From: Streptomyces xanthochromogenes | GTDB lineage: Bacteria; Actinomycetota; Actinomycetes; Streptomycetales; Streptomycetaceae | Assembly (NCBI RefSeq): GCF_014650455.1 | Contig: NZ_BMUZ01000020.1 | Location: forward strand, 1-64,000 | Reading direction: 5' to 3' | DNA: 64,000 bases | In this document: positions 33,105 through 40,909 of the stretch, piece by piece | How positions within the stretch are numbered: position 1 is the first letter of the stretch | Layout: each line of letters opens with the position of its first letter | The notes under the pieces: model-generated | Databases searched by the model: none | What the model was told of the DNA's origin: nothing | The model's input: the letters and a program-made list of their open reading frames with translations, nothing else | Program-made: the position numbers and the translations under genes

Positions 33105-33176
33105 GGGGCGGGAATCCCCGCCCGCGCCACCGGCCCGGCCGCTCGACACCGATCAACCTCAACGAAAGGCACGCAC
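33105..33176 (+). promoter_or_regulatory. Intercistronic hairpin and CTCAACGA leader
   Basis: GGGGCGGGAATCCCCG (33105-33120) and CTCAACGA (33158-33165) with AAAGG before ATG 33177. Confidence 0.7.
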
Positions 33177-33779
33177 ATGACCAGGACCCCGGCGTTCCGG
33201 CTCGGCGCCCCCGACTGGGAGCAGCGCTACCCCGTCCTGACCGGCACGGACACCGTGATCGGCGCCGTCTTCCGCTGGCACCGTGACTGGCTCACCATCA
33301 CCAGCAGCGGCGAGCACAACCTCGGTCGTCCCGAGAAGGGCCGCCGCGGCGTCCCGCAGGGCGCCGCCCTGGCCGCGGCCGGGCACGTGGCCGCCCAGTA
33401 CGGAGCCGGTCACATCACGGCCATGACGCTGGAGACCGTGACCGCCCCGGTGCCCGTACTGATGGACCCGGTGCCGCTGCTGCACGAGCGGATGCCGCAG
33501 AGCCCCCGCAACGTCGACGCGGCGAAGTCGGTCATGGCCTTGCTCGCGACGTTCCGGTGGAGGCCGTTCACCGGGTTCCCCGGCTCCGACAACCCGCACT
33601 GGATGGAGTGCGAGCTGTGCGGCTGGCAGGGCCCGCGCTACTGGTCGCACCTGCGAGGCCGACCCGTGGGCGCGCTGCCCAGCACCTACCGGCACCCGGC
33701 GTCCGAGGAGTTCGGGGCGCCCGCCGGTTGCGTCGGTGACGCGAAGGTCCGCGAGCTGATCGCGGCCTACAGCAAGTAG
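33177..33779 (+). CDS. Hypothetical protein with Cys pair
   Basis: 200 residues. The first half is beta-rich (DTVIGAVFRWHRDWLTITSS). The C-terminal third has a CELCGWQGPRYWSHLR motif that may bind zinc. Not recognised. Fourth gene of the leading-region candidate block. Confidence 0.55.
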   Translation: MTRTPAFRLGAPDWEQRYPVLTGTDTVIGAVFRWHRDWLTITSSGEHNLGRPEKGRRGVPQGAALAAAGHVAAQYGAGHITAMTLETVTAPVPVLMDPVPLLHERMPQSPRNVDAAKSVMALLATFRWRPFTGFPGSDNPHWMECELCGWQGPRYWSHLRGRPVGALPSTYRHPASEEFGAPAGCVGDAKVRELIAAYSK

Positions 33780-33845
33780 CTCCCCCACCCCACAGGCAGC
33801 CGGGTCCGGACGCGCGCCGGGCCCGGCGCCCCCCCAGGAGGAATC

Positions 33846-34265
33846 ATGTCTGTTGACTTCAGCGTCGAGGGAACCGTCGAGCTGTACCCGCCCGTCCCGC
33901 TCGCGCAGTTGTGGGAGCTGACCGAGGGAGGAGACTTTCACGTCGCCCCCCACGGCATCCCGGAGAGCGAACTGGCGGCGCTGGTCAAGCGCGAGGCGTG
34001 GGTGCTCGTGCCCGACCCGGACAGCGGCACCGACGACCAGGGCCGTCCGAAGGCCATCAAGTACCTGCGGGTGGGCGACCCCGAGACCTACTCGTTCTCG
34101 ATCAACCGCCGCCTCATGGCTCTGTCCGCGTGGATGGGTGAGGCGCATGAATTCGACGGAGAGCTGCGCTATCAGGACGGCGACGTCGGCACGATGGGCG
34201 TGATCGAGCCGTTCGAGGACGGCGAGCAGCCCGAGTGGCGCGAGACCGGCGGGCGGTTGTGGTGA
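33846..34265 (+). CDS. Hypothetical protein
   Basis: 139 residues from ATG 33846 (AGGAGGAA upstream, no CTCAACGA box, so a different translation signal from its neighbours). Contains LAQLWELTEGGDFHVAP and an acidic C-terminus. Not recognised. Confidence 0.55.
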   Translation: MSVDFSVEGTVELYPPVPLAQLWELTEGGDFHVAPHGIPESELAALVKREAWVLVPDPDSGTDDQGRPKAIKYLRVGDPETYSFSINRRLMALSAWMGEAHEFDGELRYQDGDVGTMGVIEPFEDGEQPEWRETGGRLW

Positions 34266-34404
34266 CACCGCCAGTGCGGGGCGCCCGCGCTCCGCACTGA
34301 TTGGGGGCAGCGCGGCCGGCGGGGGAGCGGGGGGCAGAAATCCCTGCTCCCCCGTCGGCCGGACGGTCCGGGACATGCAGGCGGCCGGCGGGGCGCAAAA
34401 AAGC

Positions 34405-34452
34405 GTGGGAATCCCGCCGGCCGCAACGGCTCGGCCACCGAAGGCCCTCAAC
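34405..34452 (+). promoter_or_regulatory. Degenerate copy of the hairpin/leader module
   Basis: GTGGGAATCCCGCC (34405-34418) and CTCAACA (34447-34453) lie ~60 bp before ATG 34516, which instead has its own AAGGAG. A second degenerate hairpin (GGCAGAAATCCCTGC) is near 34332. Confidence 0.5.
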
Positions 34453-34515
34453 AGGCCGTCACCCGAGCACGCCAACATGGTAGACGCGTCCTACACACAC
34501 CAAGGAGCAGGACCC

Positions 34516-35115
34516 ATGAAGACCATTGACGGACGGCTGTACGCCACCCGGGCCGAGCTGTCCGAGCGTGCCGGGTACAAGGGCGAGGCCACCCTGCGCA
34601 ACCTGTGGGCGGACCGTGAGGACAACGAGCACCCGCCCGCCCGCCGGATCGACCGCGCCCTGTACTGGGACCTGGAGGTCTGGGAACGCTGGCACGCCGA
34701 GCACCGGCGGCAGCACAACGGTGTCGACTACAGCGGCAGCCCCGACGAGGAACTGCCCCCGGCGGTCCAGGCCAAGGTCCTCGGGATCAGCGTCAGCGCG
34801 ATCAGCCACTATCGCGAGAACCCGCCGCCGGGGTGGCCCGCGCCCGTGCGCGAGGAGGAGCTCGAGAGCGGCCGCACGCGCGAGTACCGCACCCGGCGCC
34901 AGCTCTGGGCCTACGCCGACGCCGGGCCCCGCGCCGGAGCGGCCGGCCGGAAGCCGGCGAAGGGCCCGGACCCCAGGGTCGCCCTGGCGGCTGAGGCCCT
35001 GGCCGCCGCGCCCGACCGGAAGGCGGGGGAGGTCGCGGCCGCCCTCGCCGAGCAGCACGGCGGGGGCCTGAGCACCTGGAAGCGCGCCGTCACCGAGGCC
35101 CGCAGGCAGGACTGA
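34516..35115 (+). CDS. DNA-binding protein with two MerR/Xis-like helices
   Basis: 199 residues from ATG 34516. Two excisionase-like winged-helix units: YATRAELSERAGYKGEATLR with WERWHAEHR, then PAVQAKVLGISVSAISHYRE with WPAPV. A basic linker and a C-terminal helical domain (AGEVAAALAEQHGGGLSTWK) follow. Probable regulator or recombination directionality protein. Its own ribosome binding site differs from the neighbours. Confidence 0.6.
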   Translation: MKTIDGRLYATRAELSERAGYKGEATLRNLWADREDNEHPPARRIDRALYWDLEVWERWHAEHRRQHNGVDYSGSPDEELPPAVQAKVLGISVSAISHYRENPPPGWPAPVREEELESGRTREYRTRRQLWAYADAGPRAGAAGRKPAKGPDPRVALAAEALAAAPDRKAGEVAAALAEQHGGGLSTWKRAVTEARRQD

Positions 35116-35182
35116 CCGGCGGCCGCGACGCGCACGGGCGGCACTGCCTGAGAAATGGGCCGACCGCCGGTGCGGCAGCGTC

Positions 35183-35283
35183 TTGACCTAACCCTCATTA
35201 CTTGATTGAATTAGCAGTGTCGAAATGGGCGGGAATCCCGGACCGGCACCACCGAGAACCCTCAACGAGCAAGGGCAGAGCAC
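35183..35283 (+). promoter_or_regulatory. Repeated promoter/leader module, copy B
   Basis: TTGACC (35183), TTGATTGAATTAGCAGTGTC from 35202, hairpin GGGCGGGAATCCCG (35227-35240), CTCAACGA (35261-35268). Drives the 795-residue gene. Confidence 0.75.
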
Positions 35284-37671
35284 ATGACCGAGACCGACTT
35301 CGGGGAGCCCACCCCCGAGACCTGCCTCCGGGTGGCCCGCCAGGCCGCCGAACTCGCCGCCGCAGCCGATGACATGGCGCTCAGCGCCGCGTGCCGCAGC
35401 ACCCCCCGCACCGAGGCCCACCGGGACGAGATCATGCACGCGGTGCACCGGGAGGCCGTCGAGGCCGAGGGGCACGCCGCCCGGGCAGAGCAGTACGCGG
35501 CCGACCCGAGCATGCCGGACAGCGCGCTGCGCTACTGCGCCAGCGGCGCCGTCGACTACGCCGTCCGCGCCCAGGAGGCCGCCGGGATCGAGACGACGGC
35601 GGCTGCGCTGCGCACCGAGCTGGAGCGCAAGCTCACGCCCGCCGAGCACGCCGAGCGGGAGAGCGAGCGGCGCCGCGCCGAGGCCGAGCAGGAGGCCGAG
35701 GAGCGGGCTGCCACCGGCATGGACGCCGACAACCGGCACCTGGCCAGGATGAACGCCTACCTCGCCGAGAGCGCCGTCCCCCGGCTCGGGTGGACCGCCG
35801 GGCACGTGCGGGTCCTGCAGGCCGCGGAGACCGGCCGCCTGTACCAGCGCGACGGGCAGGTCCGGCAGGCCGCCGAGCGCGGCACCTGGAGCGGCGGCCG
35901 CAAGATCAGCCGGGAGCGGACGCAGGACCTGCACGCAGCCGGGTTCCTCGTCGTCGTCGACGCGACCGACGACGCCCGCGTTCTCGCGGCCACACCGATG
36001 GGACAGGCCGCCCTGGAGCTTGCGCGGCTGCACCCGGCGGGCCTGTACGAGAGCGACAAGGCGGCGTACGAGGCCCGCTACGCCTGCGTCGCGAAGCGGT
36101 ACAAGCGCAGGGACGACAAGAAATCCGCAGCCCGCCGCCTGCCCGCCCTGGAACACGGGGTGGGCCGCTACCGGCGCCCGGTGACGCTCGTCGAGCAGGA
36201 GGCCCGCGCCGCCCGCGAGGCCGCTGAGCGATGGGAGGACGAGGGCGGCTGCTGCCCGGGCGTCGAGCCCCCCCGCCCGGCCGTCGAGCCCCGGGCCGAG
36301 GACGCGCCGGCGGCGGCCGCCGAGCCTGCCGTGACACTGGTCAAGCCCGGGCCGTCCCTGCCGCCGGGAATGTACTTCCTGCCGCTGCCGTCAACCCTGT
36401 ACCGCGAGTGGTGGGCCATCCAGTGCGCCCGCTGTCAAGGTGGCGTCCGTATCACGCTGTCCGGCGAGTGGGCCGACAAGTACGAGGCTGCGGAGGCCGC
36501 CCGCGATCACTTCGAGGCGGCCCACCAGCTGCTTGATGACCCGCTCACCTCGGAGGAGATCGCCGAGGCGCAGCGCTGGCCGCTCTCGGATGCGCAGCGC
36601 ACCGTGCTGCACTGGGCCGAGCACGCCGACCTGGCGGAGTACGACGACGGGTTCTGGGCCCTGGACTGCGTTCCGGACCGCTGGGACGTCAACAAGAAGG
36701 TGGCCCGCGGCCGAGTGGCCGGGATGTGGGCAGCCGGACTGCTGGACGTGCACTTGGACGGCAACGGCAGCCGCCGCATCGTGAAGTCGCCGACCGGTTG
36801 CCGGGTGGCCCGTCTGGTGTGGCGCGCAGAGCGCCAGGGCCTCGCCCAGGCCGCTGCGAAGGACGCCCGGCTCGTACCGCTTCCGACGCGCAGTGGCGGC
36901 TACCCGTTGCTGTCCGAGGGGCGCTACTTCAAGGGCGAGCAGCGGCGCGAGGAGGACCCGGTCCCGGCGGAGACCGTTTCCGCAGCCGCCGAACCGGCAC
37001 CCATGAAGCCGCAGACAACGACCGTGGCACGCGCCGACCAGCCTCTGCTGCGGCGCCTGTTCGCTCCGCGCTCCGCCCGCGAGCAGCGGCCCGCGCACGA
37101 CGTCCGTAAGGTCATCCGGCGCCCGCAGCGCCTGCTCACCCCGGAGGAGCGCGAGCGGGTGCGGGACATGCCGCTGCTCAACCTCCAGGGGGCCCTGATC
37201 ATGGGCATCACCGATCCGGTTCCCAACGCGTCGCCGATGTCGGAGGACGCCGGTGCGTGGGTGCGCGAGCACGCGTGGCCCGCGCACTGGCAGGAGATGG
37301 AGGACCGTTACCCGTTCGGGTTCCACCGGTGGAGCACGTGCGAGCGGGGCACCTGCTGGAACTGCCTCAACGGCCGGTGCGACATCTGCGTCCACCGGCA
37401 GGAGGGCGGCCCGAGCGTCGACAGCAACCGGGACTGGGTGACCAACCATCAGGGGCGCACCGTCGCCGAGTTCATCCCCCGGCCGGGCGGCGAGCCGTGC
37501 GTGTGGTGGTGCCGGTGCGAGTGTCCCAAGGACGGCCCCGCACCGGCCCGGCCAGCGAAGAAGAAGCCCGCCCCGGCCGGTCCGCCGACGGCGCCCGAGC
37601 TCACTCCCGCGCAGGCCGCCGGGCCCGTCCGGGCACCCGAGGCGGACGCGGTGCAGACCGCCCTGTGGTGA
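35284..37671 (+). CDS. Large protein with C-terminal DUF6248-like domain
   Basis: 795 residues from ATG 35284. The N-terminal ~150 residues are helical and Ala/Glu-rich. Two winged-helix-like segments follow (LGWTAGHVRVLQAAETGRLY near 165; WPLSDAQRTVLHWAEHADLA near 430), so it may be a modular DNA-binding protein. The last ~150 residues (NASPMSEDAGAWVREHAWP, RWSTCERGTCWNCLNGRCD, CVWWCRCECPK) match the Cys-rich family DUF6248, normally a stand-alone protein of about this size. Unusual fusion. Function unknown. Confidence 0.6.
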   Translation: MTETDFGEPTPETCLRVARQAAELAAAADDMALSAACRSTPRTEAHRDEIMHAVHREAVEAEGHAARAEQYAADPSMPDSALRYCASGAVDYAVRAQEAAGIETTAAALRTELERKLTPAEHAERESERRRAEAEQEAEERAATGMDADNRHLARMNAYLAESAVPRLGWTAGHVRVLQAAETGRLYQRDGQVRQAAERGTWSGGRKISRERTQDLHAAGFLVVVDATDDARVLAATPMGQAALELARLHPAGLYESDKAAYEARYACVAKRYKRRDDKKSAARRLPALEHGVGRYRRPVTLVEQEARAAREAAERWEDEGGCCPGVEPPRPAVEPRAEDAPAAAAEPAVTLVKPGPSLPPGMYFLPLPSTLYREWWAIQCARCQGGVRITLSGEWADKYEAAEAARDHFEAAHQLLDDPLTSEEIAEAQRWPLSDAQRTVLHWAEHADLAEYDDGFWALDCVPDRWDVNKKVARGRVAGMWAAGLLDVHLDGNGSRRIVKSPTGCRVARLVWRAERQGLAQAAAKDARLVPLPTRSGGYPLLSEGRYFKGEQRREEDPVPAETVSAAAEPAPMKPQTTTVARADQPLLRRLFAPRSAREQRPAHDVRKVIRRPQRLLTPEERERVRDMPLLNLQGALIMGITDPVPNASPMSEDAGAWVREHAWPAHWQEMEDRYPFGFHRWSTCERGTCWNCLNGRCDICVHRQEGGPSVDSNRDWVTNHQGRTVAEFIPRPGGEPCVWWCRCECPKDGPAPARPAKKKPAPAGPPTAPELTPAQAAGPVRAPEADAVQTALW

Positions 37672-37673
37672 CG

Positions 37674-37980
37674 TGGGGGGCGCTGCCCCCCACACCCCCC
37701 GGCCCTCTCTCCAAGGGGGCGGGGGGACGGACGTCGGCCGCACGCTGAGCGGGTGGTGCAGGGGTGGGGGCGGCCGGGGGCTCCCTCGCCGGACGGGCAC
37801 CCCGAGGAGGCCACAGCCCGCGCCCGGCCGCCAGGCCAAGCCGCCTGCGGCGGTCGCCTACGGCGAGCCCGGCACCCCGACACGGCCCGCGGCGGCTGAC
37901 GCCTGCCCGACCGACGAGGGAGCCCCCGGCCGAGGCCGTCGTACGGCGTTCCGACGCCGGAACAAAAACAGCATGTGACC
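37674..37980. repeat. Long structured direct repeat, copy 2
   Basis: Starts GGGGGGCGCTGCCCCCCACA. Core 37811-37892 nearly identical to 31515-31595. Same order of blocks as copy 1 and the same promoter module behind it. Confidence 0.7.
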
Positions 37981-37992
37981 TGCCCGGACGTC

Positions 37993-38092
37993 TTGATCTC
38001 ACCTTCAAGAGTTGATTGAATTAGCAGTGTCGAAACGGGCGGGAATCCCGGACCGACACCACCGAGAACCTCAACGAACAAGGGCAGATCAC
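37993..38092 (+). promoter_or_regulatory. Repeated promoter/leader module, copy C
   Basis: TTGATC (37993), TTGATTGAATTAGCAGTGTC from 38012, hairpin GGGCGGGAATCCCG (38037-38050), CTCAACGA (38070-38077). Drives the DNA methyltransferase gene. Confidence 0.75.
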
Positions 38093-39769
38093 ATGAACGA
38101 GGAGCGCGACACCGCAGCGACAGACGAGGACGGGCGCCCGTACGTGAACGGCGGCTTCCAGCCCGCGGTCAGCGACTGGGACGGATGGACGTGCGAGGAC
38201 GACTGCACCGTCTGCGCGACCGGCGCGGACTGCGCCGACTGCCGGGAGTGCACCGACTTCGCATTCCCCTACCCGCCCCACTGGGCGCGCACCTGGCAGG
38301 ACGGCGAACCGGAGCGCGGCGTCGAGGCGTTCGGCGGACCGGGCGGCATGTCGGCCGGACGCGCACTGGTCGACGACGGCGGCGACTGGATCCTGATCGA
38401 GCAGAACCGGGACGCCGCGGCGACGGCCCGGGCGGCCGGTCACTGGGTAGTGGAGGCGGACATCAGGACGCTGGACCCCCGCCACCCCGCCCTCCGCTGC
38501 ACCCACCGCTTCCACGGTTCGCCGCCCTGCCAGACCCTCTCCGATGGAGGCAAGCGCTCCGGCTGGAACCGGCAGGAGATTGCCGAACTACAGACCATCA
38601 TGTGGCAGGCTTCCGAGGCGTTCGGCTGTCTCGAGGTCGACGACCTGTGCAGCCTCTACGGCGGCCCACACCACTACTACGGCGACGTCATCTACGGCAT
38701 GGAGGACCACCCTGACGCGCACGGCTGGGGAGACCGGTGCGGCGGCGGTCGCCTGCCCCCCTGCATGACCCCGACCGAGTTCCGTGCATGGGCCGCCTCG
38801 TCGGTCTCCGACGAGCGCACCGCGCTTATGGCCGAGATGCTGATCTGGCCCATGTGCCTGGTGCAGATCGGCGCCCCGCTGATCTCCATCACGATGGAGC
38901 AGTCGGCAAACCTGCTCCGCCAGACCCCGGCCCTGGCGGAGGCGATCCAGTCCGAGATCACCAGCGTGGAGGGCTTCGGCTGGGCATGGTGCTCGTGGCA
39001 GATCGCGGACGCCGCCGACTTCGGCGCGGCCACCCACCGAGAGCGGGCATGGATGGTTGCCACCCGCTACACGTACCCCCGCTACGCCGACCACGCCGAC
39101 AGCCGGGCGGCGGCCCACGAGATGTTCGCCCACGTGCTCAAGAAGACCGGCAAGTTGCCCGACTGGATGCCCGAGCTGGACCGCCGAATTGAGCCCTACC
39201 AAGGTCGCCCCGCCCTCCCGGTCGTGACCGTCGCGGACGCCCTGAACCTCCCAGTCACCTGGTGGGCCGACACCCGCGGCAAGCGCAAGACCAACCCCAG
39301 GACTGGCAAACCGAACGGCGGCGGCAGCTTCCCTCTCAACCGTGTTGGACTGTGCGTCACCGCCCCTTGGTACGGGATCAAGTTCCGCCCGGCCGACGTC
39401 CCCCAGGGTGAAGGAACCATCACGGTTTCCCTGCCCGATCTCGGAGTCCTGGTCGGCTTCCGCCGGGACTATCCGTGGACCTACATCCCCGCCCGGACGG
39501 GAGCGAAGGGCATCCGCAACATCGCCCAGATGATCGCCGACGCCGTCTCGCCGTTCATGGGGGCCGCCATCTCCGCCGCAGTCCAGGGGCAGGACTGGTA
39601 CAAGCCCGCCTCCAGCTATCAGGCGACGCTGTACCGACTGCGCAAGCAGGCGGGGACGACCAGGCGGCCCGAGGAACAGCTCACGCTGTTCGGGAACCAG
39701 ACTCTCCTGCGAGCTCTGTTCGCCCCCCGGCCGTCGGTCCCGGCCGCCGACTGGAAGCCCGCCGTCTGA
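38093..39769 (+). CDS. DNA cytosine-5 methyltransferase
   Basis: 558 residues from ATG 38093. SAM-binding motif I-like FGGPGGMSAGRAL (from 80), catalytic PCQ with C146 in SPPCQTLSDGGKR, a motif VI variant EQS (ENV in most enzymes), motif VIII as DFGAATHRERAWMVATR, and a C-terminal motif X-like NIAQMIADAVSPFMG. The N-terminus carries an extra Cys-rich stretch (CTVCATGADCADCRECTD). No restriction gene is adjacent, so it is probably a solitary methylase protecting incoming plasmid DNA. It is the last gene before the relaxase region. Confidence 0.8.
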   Translation: MNEERDTAATDEDGRPYVNGGFQPAVSDWDGWTCEDDCTVCATGADCADCRECTDFAFPYPPHWARTWQDGEPERGVEAFGGPGGMSAGRALVDDGGDWILIEQNRDAAATARAAGHWVVEADIRTLDPRHPALRCTHRFHGSPPCQTLSDGGKRSGWNRQEIAELQTIMWQASEAFGCLEVDDLCSLYGGPHHYYGDVIYGMEDHPDAHGWGDRCGGGRLPPCMTPTEFRAWAASSVSDERTALMAEMLIWPMCLVQIGAPLISITMEQSANLLRQTPALAEAIQSEITSVEGFGWAWCSWQIADAADFGAATHRERAWMVATRYTYPRYADHADSRAAAHEMFAHVLKKTGKLPDWMPELDRRIEPYQGRPALPVVTVADALNLPVTWWADTRGKRKTNPRTGKPNGGGSFPLNRVGLCVTAPWYGIKFRPADVPQGEGTITVSLPDLGVLVGFRRDYPWTYIPARTGAKGIRNIAQMIADAVSPFMGAAISAAVQGQDWYKPASSYQATLYRLRKQAGTTRRPEEQLTLFGNQTLLRALFAPRPSVPAADWKPAV

Positions 39770-39795
39770 CCGGCGGCCGCACGAAACACCAACGA

Positions 39796-39824
39796 CGAAG
39801 GGCCCCGCGATGCGGGGCCCTTCG
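39796..39824. terminator. Bidirectional terminator
   Basis: CGAAGGGCCCCGC and its complement GCGGGGCCCTTCG around a 3-nt loop, between convergent genes. Confidence 0.75.
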
Positions 39825-39848
39825 CGTGTGTCCGGAGGAGTGGAACGG

Positions 39849-40229
39849 TCAGGCCGAGGCGGTGCTGCCCGCCGTCGCCGAGGCGTCGGCCGCCCCGTCC
39901 TGAGCCGGGATCGTGCCCGCCGGCGAGGAGCCCTCGGAGGCCGCCGTGGACGACTGGCCGTCGGTCTTCTTCGCCGACGACCGCGACCGCTTCGGGCGGG
40001 TCCGCGGTCGCTTCACGGGCTCGTCCGCACCGAGGTTCGTCAGTTCCTCCGTCGTCCAGCCCGCAGCTTCGGCGTCGACGTACGCCTGGCCGTACGGCTC
40101 GTCGAGTTCGGCGAGCTGCTCCAGGAGGCCGCTCCGCTTGGCCAGGACCTCAACCAGGGGGCCCGCAGCGGCCATCCGGCGTTCCTGGACTTCCCTCATC
40201 TTCTGCAAGATCTCATCAGCGCTTGGCAT
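39849..40229 (-). CDS. Small helical protein beside the oriT candidate
   Basis: 126 residues from ATG 40229. N-terminal coiled coil (EILQKMREVQERRMAAAGPL), then LDEPYGQAYVDAEAAGWTTE and a basic, then Ser/Ala-rich tail. Divergent from the mobC-relaxase operon. Actinobacterial MOB loci often carry a small auxiliary DNA-binding protein here; that role is inferred. Confidence 0.55.
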   Translation of the reverse strand: MPSADEILQKMREVQERRMAAAGPLVEVLAKRSGLLEQLAELDEPYGQAYVDAEAAGWTTEELTNLGADEPVKRPRTRPKRSRSSAKKTDGQSSTAASEGSSPAGTIPAQDGAADASATAGSTASA

Positions 40230-40474
40230 GCGGTGATCGTAGCGTCCATCATTCCGGCACCCACCTCGATGTCTGGGTGGAATGCCGCAGGCGGTAAAGG
40301 AACTGACAGCACGGCATGTACGGGCCGCGCCTTACGGGAGGCAGTAACCACAGGCAGCGAGTTGTAGGTTACTGGGCCCAGTAACCGGATATCGCTGGCC
40401 GGTCTGCACTAGGTTGGCCGTCATCGATCTTGGTCCAGGGATGGACCGGGAGGGGTAGGAGAGGGGGCGCCAGC
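40230..40474. promoter_or_regulatory. Candidate oriT and divergent promoters
   Basis: 245 bp between divergent genes. Contains the perfect 20-bp palindrome GGTTACTGGGCCCAGTAACC (40367-40386) and a partial copy of its arm (GCAGTAACC at 40341). Lower GC than neighbours. Position immediately upstream of mobC and the relaxase is typical for oriT. The nic site cannot be named. Confidence 0.5.
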
Positions 40475-40909
40475 GTGGACGAGTCGTCGGCGGATGAGGA
40501 AGCGTCGCGTCCTCCGCTACGACGACGTGGGCGCGAACCGGGCGGGGCCCGGTCGCACCGCTTCAAGGTCTCCTTCAACGACGCCGAACTGGCGATCGTG
40601 CAGGAGGCAGCCGACCGAGAGAACCAGGCACTCGCGTCATGGGTCGGCCAGGCGTCGCTGGCCGTCGCCACGGAACAGGTGGTGCCCGTCTCGGCGGACT
40701 CCAAGGTGGTCTTGCAGGAACTCATTCGGCAGCGCGCGCAGCTGCGCCGTGTCGGCAACAACCTCAACCAGGTGGCCCATGTGCTGAACGCCGAGGGCGA
40801 GGTGACCAACGCTCAGATCAGGGCCGTACTGGCACTGGTTCAGGAGACCGTCCGGCACGTCGACGAGGCCACCCTCCAGGTGATGAGAGAGCGGCGGGCG
40901 CGCTCATGA
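40475..40909 (+). CDS. mobC: MobC-family relaxosome accessory protein
   Basis: 144 residues from GTG 40475 (AGGAGAGGGG upstream). A basic N-terminus, RFKVSFNDAELAIVQEAADR like an RHH, then the MobC signature LRRVGNNLNQVAHVLN at 90-105 and a helical end. MobC binds oriT and helps the relaxase melt and nick it. ATGA-type overlap with the relaxase gene. Confidence 0.8.
   Translation: MDESSADEEASRPPLRRRGREPGGARSHRFKVSFNDAELAIVQEAADRENQALASWVGQASLAVATEQVVPVSADSKVVLQELIRQRAQLRRVGNNLNQVAHVLNAEGEVTNAQIRAVLALVQETVRHVDEATLQVMRERRARS

Noticed and set aside
32336..33178. Minus-strand frame opposite the genes at 32504-33079
   Set aside because: Runs across the leader modules and lacks coding features; the plus-strand gene has the CTCAACGA leader and a proper start.
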